20,692 bases of DNA from contig NZ_JACOPP010000038.1 in assembly GCF_014287895.1 (NCBI RefSeq), forward strand, positions 1 through 20,692, in the 5' to 3' direction. Each line of letters starts with the position of its first letter. Position 1 is the first letter of the stretch. The translations under genes were made by a program, and so were the position numbers. This DNA comes from Lawsonibacter hominis. Its GTDB lineage: Bacteria > Bacillota > Clostridia > Oscillospirales > Oscillospiraceae. This document shows positions 1-6,548 of this stretch, piece by piece. Below the pieces are notes generated by a model that was given only the letters and a program-made list of their open reading frames with translations, was not told where the DNA came from and did not search any database.

Positions 1-84
1 AATGCCAATGGGCGGCTGGACAACCTACTGTCCGCCATATGCCGCTCCTCGCCGCATGAGGCTGGAGGCGGCACCAATCATTCC
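1..84 (+). other. Folded leader upstream of the terminase genes; possible 3' end of an upstream gene
   Basis: Two GC-rich hairpins can be drawn: 11-36 (GGCGG with CCGCC, or an inner GGACA with TGTCC) and 41-72 (GCCGC with GCGGC, inner CCTC with GAGG). They are followed directly by the terminator-like hairpin at 85-116. Frame 1 is also open from the window edge to a TGA at 136-138, so this could be the tail of an upstream gene cut by the window. I do not recognise the 45 residues it would encode. The segment may therefore be a structured RNA 3' end, a packaging-site region, or coding DNA; the sequence alone does not decide. Confidence 0.3.
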
Positions 85-122
85 AAGAGCTGCAACGCTA
101 CGGCGGGGCGGCTCTTTGTTTT
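85..122 (+). terminator. Probable intrinsic terminator before terS
   Basis: AAGAGCTGC (85-93) pairs with GCGGCTCTT (108-116) in a 9-pair stem with one G-U pair and a 14-base loop. TGTTTT follows. It would end transcription from upstream just before the terminase genes. The large loop and broken U-run make it moderate rather than strong. Confidence 0.5.
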
Positions 123-145
123 ACCCGAAAGGTGGTGAGCCGATT

Positions 146-601
146 GTGGCGAAAGGAAAGTACCGGAGGTGGCTGGAACCAGATGGGCTCCTGTTACTGG
201 AGGGATGGGCCCGCGACGGGCTGACGGACGAGCAGCTGGCTGAAAAAATGGGCATTACCCCGGCGACGCTGTATGACTGGAAGAACAAGTATCCTGAGAT
301 TTCGGAGGCCCTAAAAAAGGGCAAGGAAGTTGTGGACATCCAAGTGGAAAACGCCCTGCTGAAACGGGCGCTTGGCTACGAATACACGGAAGAACGGATA
401 GAGATCAGCGAGAAGGACGGGAAGAAGGTCATCCAGACGGTCAAGCAGGTGATCCCGGACACCACGGCAATCATCTTCTGGCTGAAGAACCGCAGGCCGG
501 GCAAATGGCGCAGCGACCCGCAGGAGAACGGGAACACCGCACAGGCCGGCGCACACAGCGCATTGATCGCGGCGATCCGGGAGAGACGCCATGCAAATTG
601 A
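146..601 (+). CDS. terS: Terminase small subunit
   Basis: DNA-recognition subunit of the packaging motor; it binds phage DNA and hands it to the large subunit. The protein is about 151 residues. Residues 26-48 (LTDEQLAEKMGITPATLYDW and on) form a clear helix-turn-helix. The following KKGKEVVDIQVENALLKRALGY-type stretch and the VIPDTTAIIFWLKNRRPGKW block are, from memory, hallmarks of small terminases in clostridial phages. I chose GTG at 146 because it sits 8 bases after GGTGGTG (131-137) and begins the conserved MAKGKY-like N-terminus. The frame stays open back to an ATG at 2, but that extension is low-complexity and crosses the terminator hairpin. The 3' end overlaps terL by 11 bases, implying translational coupling. 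Family call is firm; the start is probable. Confidence 0.9.
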   Translation: MAKGKYRRWLEPDGLLLLEGWARDGLTDEQLAEKMGITPATLYDWKNKYPEISEALKKGKEVVDIQVENALLKRALGYEYTEERIEISEKDGKKVIQTVKQVIPDTTAIIFWLKNRRPGKWRSDPQENGNTAQAGAHSALIAAIRERRHAN

Positions 602-1871
602 GCATCTGTCGGAAAAACAGGCGCAGATCCTGGATTTTGTTTTGTCGGACGACTACGCGCTGATCTGCGACGGGGCGGTGCGCAGCGGGAAGACGACGGT
701 AATGGTGGCCGCCTTTGTGATCTGGGCCATGGAGCGCTTTGACCGGACCAACTTCGGCATCTGCGGGAAGACGGTGCAGTCCGCTGAGCGCAACGTGCTG
801 CAGCCCCTCCAGCAGATCGCGGATCTGCCGTACTCCATGCACTACAAGGTCAGCACGCGGGTCCTGACCGTGCGCTGCGGCGGGAAGGTCAACTGGTTTT
901 ACCTCTTCGGCGGAAAGGACGAGTCCTCCTACATGCTCATCCAGGGCATCACGCTGGCGGGCGTGCTCTTCGACGAGGTGGCCCTGATGCCCCGGTCTTT
1001 TGTGGAGCAGGCCATGGCCCGCGCCATCGCCTGTGAGCGGCCCAAATACTGGTTCAACTGCAACCCGGAAAGCCCGGGGCATTATTTCTACCAGGAGTGG
1101 ATCAAAACGCCAAGGAGCGGCGTGCGGCACCTGCACTTCCTTTTGGAGGACAACCCGGTGCTGACGCGGGAGATGATCGAGCGGACAAAGGCGCTGTACT
1201 CCGGCGTATTTTACGACCGCTACATTTTGGGCGAATGGTGCCTGGCCGAGGGGCTTATTTACCCGATGTTCGACCGCGCCAGGCACGTGACCAGTGAGCG
1301 GGGCGGGCCGGGGGAGTATTACATCGCCATCGACTACGGGACCATCAACCCGACCGCCATGGGGCTGTGGCGCATTGCGGACGGCGGGGCGGTCATGGAG
1401 CGCGAATACTACCACGACAGCCGCGCCGAGGGCCGCCAGAAGACCGACGAGGAGTATTACCGGGACCTGGAGGAGTTCGCGGGCGGCACGCCGGTGAAGT
1501 GCATCCTCATCGACCCGTCCGCCGCCAGCTTCAAGGAGTGCATCCGGCGGCACGGGCGCTTCCACGTGATGGACGCCAATAACCGCGTGCTGGACGGCAT
1601 CCGCTTTACCGGGGCGCTGCTGGCCGCCGGGCGGCTGCGCTTCCACACGAGCTGCGTAAAGACGCTGGAGGAGTTTGCGGCCTACCGCTGGGACGAGGAC
1701 AAGCAGGAGGACGCGCCGCTCAAGGAGCACGACCACAGCATGGACCAGATGCGCTACCTCTGTCAGACGCTGCGCTGGAGCGCCTTCCGGGACCGGCAGG
1801 AGCCGGAGGAGCCGGAGCAGGACGACTGGGACGAGGGGATCGACTACGACACATTCATGATCGGAGGCTGA
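591..1871 (+). CDS. terL: Terminase large subunit (PBSX-type)
   Basis: ATPase-nuclease that pumps DNA into the prohead and cuts it. The N-terminal ATPase has Walker A GAVRSGKTT at residues 28-36 and Walker B GVLFDE with D128 and E129. The C-terminal RNase H-like nuclease shows AIDYG (D248), LIDPS (D308) and DHSMDQMRY (D381/D385), the expected acidic metal-binding residues. At 426 residues it has normal length for the PBSX-like family. The start ATG lies inside the end of terS and the stop is 2 bases before the next ORF, so the gene is in a tightly packed operon. Both active sites look intact. Confidence 0.95.
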   Translation: MQIEHLSEKQAQILDFVLSDDYALICDGAVRSGKTTVMVAAFVIWAMERFDRTNFGICGKTVQSAERNVLQPLQQIADLPYSMHYKVSTRVLTVRCGGKVNWFYLFGGKDESSYMLIQGITLAGVLFDEVALMPRSFVEQAMARAIACERPKYWFNCNPESPGHYFYQEWIKTPRSGVRHLHFLLEDNPVLTREMIERTKALYSGVFYDRYILGEWCLAEGLIYPMFDRARHVTSERGGPGEYYIAIDYGTINPTAMGLWRIADGGAVMEREYYHDSRAEGRQKTDEEYYRDLEEFAGGTPVKCILIDPSAASFKECIRRHGRFHVMDANNRVLDGIRFTGALLAAGRLRFHTSCVKTLEEFAAYRWDEDKQEDAPLKEHDHSMDQMRYLCQTLRWSAFRDRQEPEEPEQDDWDEGIDYDTFMIGG

Positions 1872-1873
1872 GC

Positions 1874-2074
1874 ATGGTATTCAAACGCATCCTCGACGCG
1901 CTGGAGCGCATCGAGCGGAAGCAGGACCGCCTGAACGCCCGTGTGGACGCACTGGCAGAGCGCATCAGCGCAGGGCCGGACGAGGACGATGCACGCGCGC
2001 TGGAGGACAAGCGGCTGCAGCAGGGCATCCACAGCATTCTGGGCTACCAGCCGGGAAGGGGGCGTGAGCGCTGA
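1874..2074 (+). CDS. Small coiled-coil protein between terL and portal
   Basis: A 66-residue protein. The N-terminal half (FKRILDALERIERKQDRLN, then ARVDALAERI) has leucine/isoleucine spacing of an amphipathic coiled coil with many charged residues; the tail is short and basic. There is no signal peptide or membrane segment. It starts 2 bases after terL, and its TGA shares one base with the portal ATG (TGATG at 2072-2076), so it is translated within the packaging operon. I recall similar short coiled-coil ORFs at this position in Firmicutes phages, but I know no assigned function. It could be a packaging accessory or a portal/terminase linker; that is a guess from position only. Confidence 0.7.
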   Translation: MVFKRILDALERIERKQDRLNARVDALAERISAGPDEDDARALEDKRLQQGIHSILGYQPGRGRER

Positions 2075-3759
2075 TGGGGCCGAAGAAGGTGGACCCGGCA
2101 CGGGTCTGGAAGGAATACGAGAAGGGCATCGACTTCAAGACCCAGCTGAACCTGTACGACACGGTGGAGAACAACGAGAATTTCTATATTGGGAAACAAT
2201 GGGAGGGCGTGGTCTCCAACGGGCTGCCCACGCCGGTGTTTGATTTCATCCGGCGGATCGTGCTGTTCCTGGTGGCCAGCGTGGCCACCGACAACCTGAA
2301 GCTGGCCGCGTCTCCGCTCCCCTCCAGCGGGCAGACGGCGTCGGGGGATGTGGAGCGGGTATGCCGCATCATCAACGCACAGTTCGAGGCCCTGTTCGAG
2401 CAGAACAAGATCGGACGGACGGTGCGCGGCTTTATGCGCAACGCCGCCGTGGACGGGGACGGCTGCATCTACAGCTGGTTCGACCCGGAGGTGGTGACCG
2501 GGCAGGCCGCGCAGGGCGCCATCCGCGTGCAGCTGCTGGAGAACACGCGGGTGATCTTCGGCAACCCGAACGACCGGGAGGTGCAGAGCCAGCCGTACCT
2601 GCTGCTCTCCCGGCGGGAGCTGCTGGAGGACGTGCGCCGGGAGGCGGAGGCCAACGGGCAGGACCCGGAGGCCGTCAAGCCGGACAACGACGAGGCCAAC
2701 GACCGCTTTGACGCCATGACCGACGGGAAGGTGACCACGCTGATGCGGCTGTGGAAGGACCGCGGGAGCGGGACGGTACGGGCGGTCAAGACCGTGCGGG
2801 ACGCGGTGGTGCGCCCGGAATGGGACACCGGGCAGAAGCGCTACCCCATCGTGTGGCTGAGCTGGGACGCGGTGCGCAACTGCTACCACGGGCAGGCGGC
2901 GGTGACCGGGCTGATCCCGAACCAGATTTTTGTCAACAAGATGTTCGCAATGACCTATCTGTCCCAGATGACCACTGCGTACCCGAAGATCCTGTACGAC
3001 AAGAGCCGGGTGGACAAATGGGATTCCCGCGTGGGCGCGGCCATCCCGGTGAATCCGGGCGACCGGGGCCTGAACGATGTGGCCAAGGTTATGGACCCGG
3101 CGGTGATCTCCCCCCAGGTGAGCCAGTTTATCGACCTGACGATCTCCACCACCAAGGAGTGCATGGGGGCCACCGACGCCGCCCTGGGCAACGTCAAGCC
3201 GGACAACACCAGCGCCATCATCGCGCTGCAGAAGTCCTCCTCCGTGCCCATGGAGATGGTGAAGCAGGACCTGTACCAGGCGCTGGAGGACCTTGGTCTG
3301 ATCTGGCTGGACCTGATGCGGGTCTACTACGGTACGCGCTATGTGGAGCTGCCGCCCACACAGGCGGAGGAACAGGCCATGGCCGAACTCGGGATCGCCC
3401 GGGGCGCGGCGGAGCAGCCGCAGCTGTTCGACTTCTCCGGGCAGCTGGAGGCGCTGCCCCTCTCCCTCAAGCTGGATGTTGGCGCGAGCGCCTATTGGAG
3501 CGAGATCGCCCAGGTCAACACCCTGGACAACCTGCTGATGGCCGACAAGATCACCATCGAGCAGTATCTGGAACGGATGCCGAACGGCTACATCGCCAAA
3601 CAGCTGGAGCTGCTGGACGAGCTGCGGCAGGCCCGTCAGATGGGTATGGCGCCCTCCGGCGGCGCTCCCGGCCCCATGACGGGCGAGGGGGAGGCATACG
3701 ACCCGGCGCTGCAGGCCGGGCACAGCATCCTGAACCGGAAGATGCAGCAGGCATTTTGA
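2074..3759 (+). CDS. Portal protein
   Basis: A 561-residue protein at the position where the portal always lies in this arrangement, directly after the terminase. It would form the ring at the head vertex through which DNA enters and leaves. The N-terminus (FKTQLNLYDTVENNENFYIG) is characteristic of portals that begin with a helical segment followed by an NxxFYxGxQW-like motif. The C-terminal part (around residues 470-540, ending in LELLDELRQARQMG) is helical, as in portal crown regions. The final residues are Gly/Pro-rich and flexible. Translation is coupled to the preceding ORF by a one-base overlap. P22-type ancestry is likely from the neighbours, but that subtype is inference. Confidence 0.85.
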   Translation: MGPKKVDPARVWKEYEKGIDFKTQLNLYDTVENNENFYIGKQWEGVVSNGLPTPVFDFIRRIVLFLVASVATDNLKLAASPLPSSGQTASGDVERVCRIINAQFEALFEQNKIGRTVRGFMRNAAVDGDGCIYSWFDPEVVTGQAAQGAIRVQLLENTRVIFGNPNDREVQSQPYLLLSRRELLEDVRREAEANGQDPEAVKPDNDEANDRFDAMTDGKVTTLMRLWKDRGSGTVRAVKTVRDAVVRPEWDTGQKRYPIVWLSWDAVRNCYHGQAAVTGLIPNQIFVNKMFAMTYLSQMTTAYPKILYDKSRVDKWDSRVGAAIPVNPGDRGLNDVAKVMDPAVISPQVSQFIDLTISTTKECMGATDAALGNVKPDNTSAIIALQKSSSVPMEMVKQDLYQALEDLGLIWLDLMRVYYGTRYVELPPTQAEEQAMAELGIARGAAEQPQLFDFSGQLEALPLSLKLDVGASAYWSEIAQVNTLDNLLMADKITIEQYLERMPNGYIAKQLELLDELRQARQMGMAPSGGAPGPMTGEGEAYDPALQAGHSILNRKMQQAF

Positions 3760-3787
3760 CCCAAACGCAGCAGGACGGCGAATCCCT

Positions 3788-4051
3788 CCGGCAGACCAGC
3801 CGGTTATGATACCAACCGCCAGACCAGGCGGGGAAGGAGCTTTTTATGGACGAAACGACGACTGCCAACACCTTTGACGACGCCGAGCTGGAGGCCGCCT
3901 GGGCCGAAGGGGAGGACGCAATGGTGGAGGACGGGGCGCACGAGACGGCAGACCAGCCGGAAGACGCGAAGCAGCAGGCAGACCAGCCTGCGGCCCCGGA
4001 AACCGAAACGCCCCCGGAGCAGAGCGCGGAAGAGGAAATGGCAGACCAGCC
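3788..4051 (+). repeat. Five small hairpins sharing loop AGACCA
   Basis: The same hexaloop AGACCA is closed by paired stems at five places. These are 3788-3803 (CCGGC/GCCGG), 3816-3831 (CCGCC/GGCGG), 3946-3959 (CGGC/GCCG), 3974-3991 (GCAGGC/GCCTGC) and 4040-4051 (GGC/GCC). The first two are non-coding, in the 86-base gap between portal and scaffold; the second ends 2 bases before the scaffold SD (AAGGAG, 3834-3839). The last three are inside the scaffold gene, where they encode ADQP. Stem bases differ between copies while pairing is kept, most clearly in copies 1, 2 and 4. They may be protein-binding RNA sites or simply a duplicated codon block. Confidence 0.6.
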
Positions 4052-4694
4052 CCAGCTCTTCACGCTGAAGTACCGGGGAGAACAGCTTCAGGTGACGCAG
4101 GACGAGATGGTGGCCCTGGCCCAGAAGGGCCGGGACTACGATACGGTGCGTCAGGAGCGGGATCAGCTGCTCCAGTACCGGCAGGAGGCCGACCCGGCGC
4201 TGGAGCTGGTCCGCAGCTACGCCCAGCGCAACGGAATGACCGTTGGGGACTATCTGGACTACTGCCGCAGGCGGGAGCTGATGTCGCAGGGGATCAACGA
4301 GCAGACCGCAAACGCGCAGATCGCCGTGGAAAAACAGCAGGCCGCGCTGCAGCGGCAGAACGCAGAGGCCGCGGCCGCGCGGAGGCAGCAGGAAGCCGAA
4401 GCCGATCAGGCCCGGCAGCGGCAGGAGGCGCAGCGGAAGGACTTTGCCGCCTTCCTGGGCGCTTACCCCGGCGTGAAGACCACGGAAATCCCCAAAGAGG
4501 TGTGGGAGAAGGTGGCCCAGGGCGAGAGCCTGGTCAGCGCCTACACCATGCACCGCAACCGGCAGCTCGAGGCGGAGCTGGCCGCCGAGCGACAGAACCG
4601 GAAGAACCAGCAGCGCACCACCGGCAGCCTGTCCGACCCCGCAGGCGGGGACAAGAAGGACGACATCGACCGCTGGTGGAATGAGGACGACTAA
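3846..4694 (+). CDS. Capsid scaffolding protein
   Basis: A 282-residue protein between portal and capsid, where scaffolds lie. It would guide assembly of capsid subunits and then leave the shell. The composition fits: a very acidic N-terminal third (DDAELEAAWAEGEDAMVEDG) and a Gln/Ala/Glu-rich coiled coil at about residues 150-205. A conserved-looking C-terminal segment with a VWEKVAQGESLVSAYTMHRN core follows, then an acidic tail. ADQP recurs at residues 35, 45 and 66, from the hairpin repeat in the DNA. No protease motif is visible, so it is not a fused maturation protease. The start at 3846 has SD AAGGAG at 3834-3839. The leader hairpins suggest regulated translation; P22 scaffold is known to limit its own synthesis after transcription. 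Confidence 0.8.
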   Translation: MDETTTANTFDDAELEAAWAEGEDAMVEDGAHETADQPEDAKQQADQPAAPETETPPEQSAEEEMADQPQLFTLKYRGEQLQVTQDEMVALAQKGRDYDTVRQERDQLLQYRQEADPALELVRSYAQRNGMTVGDYLDYCRRRELMSQGINEQTANAQIAVEKQQAALQRQNAEAAAARRQQEAEADQARQRQEAQRKDFAAFLGAYPGVKTTEIPKEVWEKVAQGESLVSAYTMHRNRQLEAELAAERQNRKNQQRTTGSLSDPAGGDKKDDIDRWWNEDD

Positions 4695-4713
4695 AAGTCA
4701 GAAAGGATAACCT

Positions 4714-5766
4714 ATGGCAATCAATCTTGCAAGCAAATTTTCCGATAAGGTGGCCGAGCGCTTTACCCAGCGCTCCCTGACCGACGCATACGCCGGGAAA
4801 AGCTATGACTTCTCCGGCGTGAAGAGCATCAAGATCTACTCCGTGGACTCCGTGCCCGTGGGCGACTACACCCGCTCCGGCTCCACCCGCTTCGGCAGCC
4901 TGACCGAGCTGGGCGACACGGTGCAGGAGATGACCATGACCCAGGACAAGAGCTTCACCTTCTCCGTGGACGCGGGCAACGACGCCGAGCAGCTCAACAT
5001 CAAGCAGGTGACCAAGCGCCTGCGCATGAACTGGGACGAGCAGGCCACCCCCCTGATCGACAAGTACCGCTTCTCCAAATGGATGAACGGGGCCGGCCTG
5101 GTAACTGCGGAGAGCGCAGATCTGACCAAGGCCAACATCGTGGAGAAGGTCATGGACGGCACTGCAGCTATGAGCAACAAGCTTGTGCCCCTGACCAACC
5201 GCACCCTGTTCATCAAGGAGAGCCTGTACATCAAGGTCAAGCTGGCCTCCGAGATTGTCGGCATCGACAAGCTGGGCGGCAAGAGCGTTGGCAACGGCGT
5301 GGTGGGTGAACTGGACGGCATGAAGATCGTCCGGGTGCCCGACGTGTACTTCCCCGCCGGGGTCAACTTCTTCATCAAGTACAAGAACGCCACTGTGGAC
5401 CCCATGAAGCTCAAGACCCTGCGGGTGCAGAGAGACCCTGTTGGCATCGACGGCGATGTGGCCGAGTGCCGCTTTATGCACGACGCCTTTGTGATCGGCA
5501 CCAAGGCCAACGGCCTGTATGTGGACGTGGCGGCCGCCAGCGCCCAGGCCAACCCCGTCATCGCCAAGAGCTCCAGCACCTGGACCATCACCTCCGCCAA
5601 CGCGACCAGCATCAAGTACACCACCGACGGCACCGACCCCAAGACCTCCGGCACCGCGCAGACCTATTCGGAGGCGCTGTCCGGCCTTGCCTCCGGCACC
5701 GTCATCAAGGCCTACGCGGCCAAGACCGGGATGCTGAACTCCGGCGTGACGGAGTTCACGGTCTAA
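4714..5766 (+). CDS. Major capsid protein with C-terminal Ig-like (CHB_HEX-type) domain
   Basis: A 350-residue shell protein. Residues 1 to about 275 form the capsid portion; it directly follows the scaffold, with SD AGAAAGGA at 4700-4706. An HK97 fold is inferred from position and size, not from a motif. Residues 280-350 form a separate domain with the pattern IKYTTDGTDPKTSG then GTVIKAYAAKTG, which matches the chitobiase/beta-hexosaminidase C-terminal (CHB_HEX_C) beta-sandwich family. Such domains on capsids are expected to stick out from the shell and bind carbohydrate or mucus. Codon use is strongly biased to C-ending codons, as expected for an abundant product. The gene is followed by a strong terminator at 5775. 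Confidence 0.88.
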   Translation: MAINLASKFSDKVAERFTQRSLTDAYAGKSYDFSGVKSIKIYSVDSVPVGDYTRSGSTRFGSLTELGDTVQEMTMTQDKSFTFSVDAGNDAEQLNIKQVTKRLRMNWDEQATPLIDKYRFSKWMNGAGLVTAESADLTKANIVEKVMDGTAAMSNKLVPLTNRTLFIKESLYIKVKLASEIVGIDKLGGKSVGNGVVGELDGMKIVRVPDVYFPAGVNFFIKYKNATVDPMKLKTLRVQRDPVGIDGDVAECRFMHDAFVIGTKANGLYVDVAAASAQANPVIAKSSSTWTITSANATSIKYTTDGTDPKTSGTAQTYSEALSGLASGTVIKAYAAKTGMLNSGVTEFTV

Positions 5767-5774
5767 ACGTCATC

Positions 5775-5812
5775 GGGGTAGGGCCAAACTCCGAGCCCTA
5801 CCCCAATTTTTT
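5775..5812 (+). terminator. Strong intrinsic terminator after the capsid gene
   Basis: GGGGTAGGGC (5775-5784) pairs perfectly with GCCCTACCCC (5795-5804), with a 10-base loop, then AATTTTTT. It lies 8 bases after the capsid stop. The right arm contains the stop codon of the opposing minus-strand gene. There is no U-run in the minus direction, so it acts on plus-strand transcripts only. Confidence 0.92.
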
Positions 5813-6004
5813 CTGATAGAAATTGTTCAGTGCCTCATCCAGACCGTCATACGGCGAGACGCCGCTGCGCTTGCAGGACTCCAAATAGTCCAGTTTTTTC
5901 TGAAGGATCCGCTCAAGGTTCCGGTCCCTGGACCTGCGCCTTCTGCGTCGGAGTGCGCTCATAAGGCACCAGATAGGATAGATGTGCAAATAAAATGGAC
6001 GCAT
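5798..6004 (-). CDS. Small basic protein encoded against the late operon, function unknown
   Basis: A 68-residue protein on the minus strand between capsid and adaptor. It is supported by a near-complete SD, AGGAGGTGA (complement of 6013-6021), and a consensus-like promoter upstream at 6030-6058. Near the N-terminus there is a short hydrophobic, aromatic stretch (FYLHIYPIWCL), then a run of six arginines at about residues 20-25. A helical C-terminal half follows (NLERILQKKLDYLESCKRSG and on). The polyarginine block suggests nucleic-acid or membrane contact, but I recognise no family. Because it is isolated, reversed and has its own promoter, it may be expressed independently of the late genes, as phage 'moron' genes are; that is inference. 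A second in-frame ATG (MSALRRRR) is an alternative start. Confidence 0.65.
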   Translation of the reverse strand: MRPFYLHIYPIWCLMSALRRRRRRSRDRNLERILQKKLDYLESCKRSGVSPYDGLDEALNNFYQKKLG

Positions 6005-6029
6005 GGTGAGGGTCACCTCCTGTAAGGTG

Positions 6030-6058
6030 ATTTTACCAGAACGAATGTACGATTTCAA
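6030..6058 (-). promoter_or_regulatory. Promoter for the reversed small gene
   Basis: On the minus strand, TTGAAA (6053-6058) and TAAAAT (6030-6035) are separated by exactly 17 bases. The predicted start at about 6023 lies just before the SD. The -35 box overlaps the left arm of the inverted repeat at 6057-6091. Confidence 0.75.
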
Positions 6059-6091
6059 CCGGATAATCGAACAAAAATTCGATTTCCGGTT
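6057..6091. repeat. Long imperfect inverted repeat, possible operator
   Basis: The left arm AACCGGATAATCGAA (6057-6071) is the reverse complement of TTCGATTTCCGGTT (6078-6091) except for one extra base, with a 6-base spacer CAAAAA. That gives 14 pairs with one bulge. There is no U-run, so it is not a terminator. It touches the -35 of the minus-strand promoter and ends 5 bases before the SD (AAGGAGG, 6097-6103 region) of the adaptor gene. A repressor bound here would block the reversed gene, and an RNA hairpin here could affect adaptor translation. Confidence 0.65.
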
Positions 6092-6109
6092 TGTGAAGGA
6101 GGCCGAACT

Positions 6110-6547
6110 ATGGCGACAACGGCGATGCAGGTGTTTGAGCTTGCCATCCACCTGATGGACGAGGCCAACGAGAGCACCGGGGCGGTGGATACGGCGGACA
6201 CCAGGGAGTACAAGAACCGCACCCTTGCCATCCTGAACATACTGCGGGTGGAGTGCTTTCCGGCCTCGGACACCTACACCGTATCGGAGCCGGGGAAACG
6301 GCCCGTCTGCCCGCTGATCACGGATTTTACGACGCCCATCGGGCTGGACGACGGCATCTGCCAGGGCGTGATGCCCTACGGGCTGGCGGCCCACCTGCTG
6401 CTGGACGAGAACACGAAAATGGCGGCCTACTTCAACCAGCGCTACGAGGAGCTGCTGGACGAGGCGCACCGCTCCATCCCAGCCGGGAGCGAGGCCATCG
6501 AAGACCTGTACGGCGGCATCGGCATGGGCCGGTTTGCGAGGTGGTAG
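6110..6547 (+). CDS. Probable head-tail adaptor (connector) protein
   Basis: A 145-residue protein, the first plus-strand gene after the capsid. The sequence is largely helical: the N-terminus reads TTAMQVFELAIHLMDEANES, and a second half contains GVMPYGLAAHLLLDENTK and YFNQRYEELLDEAHRSI. The pattern (small helical protein with a LAxxLLxDEN-type segment ending in a YxELL helix) resembles the gp4/gp6-like adaptors that dock under the portal. No enzyme motif is seen. The SD is AAGGAGG just upstream, and the stop is one base before the next start. The adaptor role is inferred from position, size and fold type. Confidence 0.65.
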   Translation: MATTAMQVFELAIHLMDEANESTGAVDTADTREYKNRTLAILNILRVECFPASDTYTVSEPGKRPVCPLITDFTTPIGLDDGICQGVMPYGLAAHLLLDENTKMAAYFNQRYEELLDEAHRSIPAGSEAIEDLYGGIGMGRFARW

Positions 6548-6548
6548 T

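Noticed and set aside
2..145. N-terminal extension of the small terminase to ATG 2
   Set aside because: It crosses a terminator-like hairpin, has low-complexity composition, and the conserved N-terminus with a good SD begins at GTG 146.
3756..3809. Short TTG-started ORF between portal and scaffold
   Set aside because: Only about 17 codons, no SD; the segment is better explained by paired hairpins.
5551..5766. Ribosomal frameshift adding the Ig-like domain to the capsid
   Set aside because: The domain is in the same frame as the capsid with no stop between, and no slippery site is needed.
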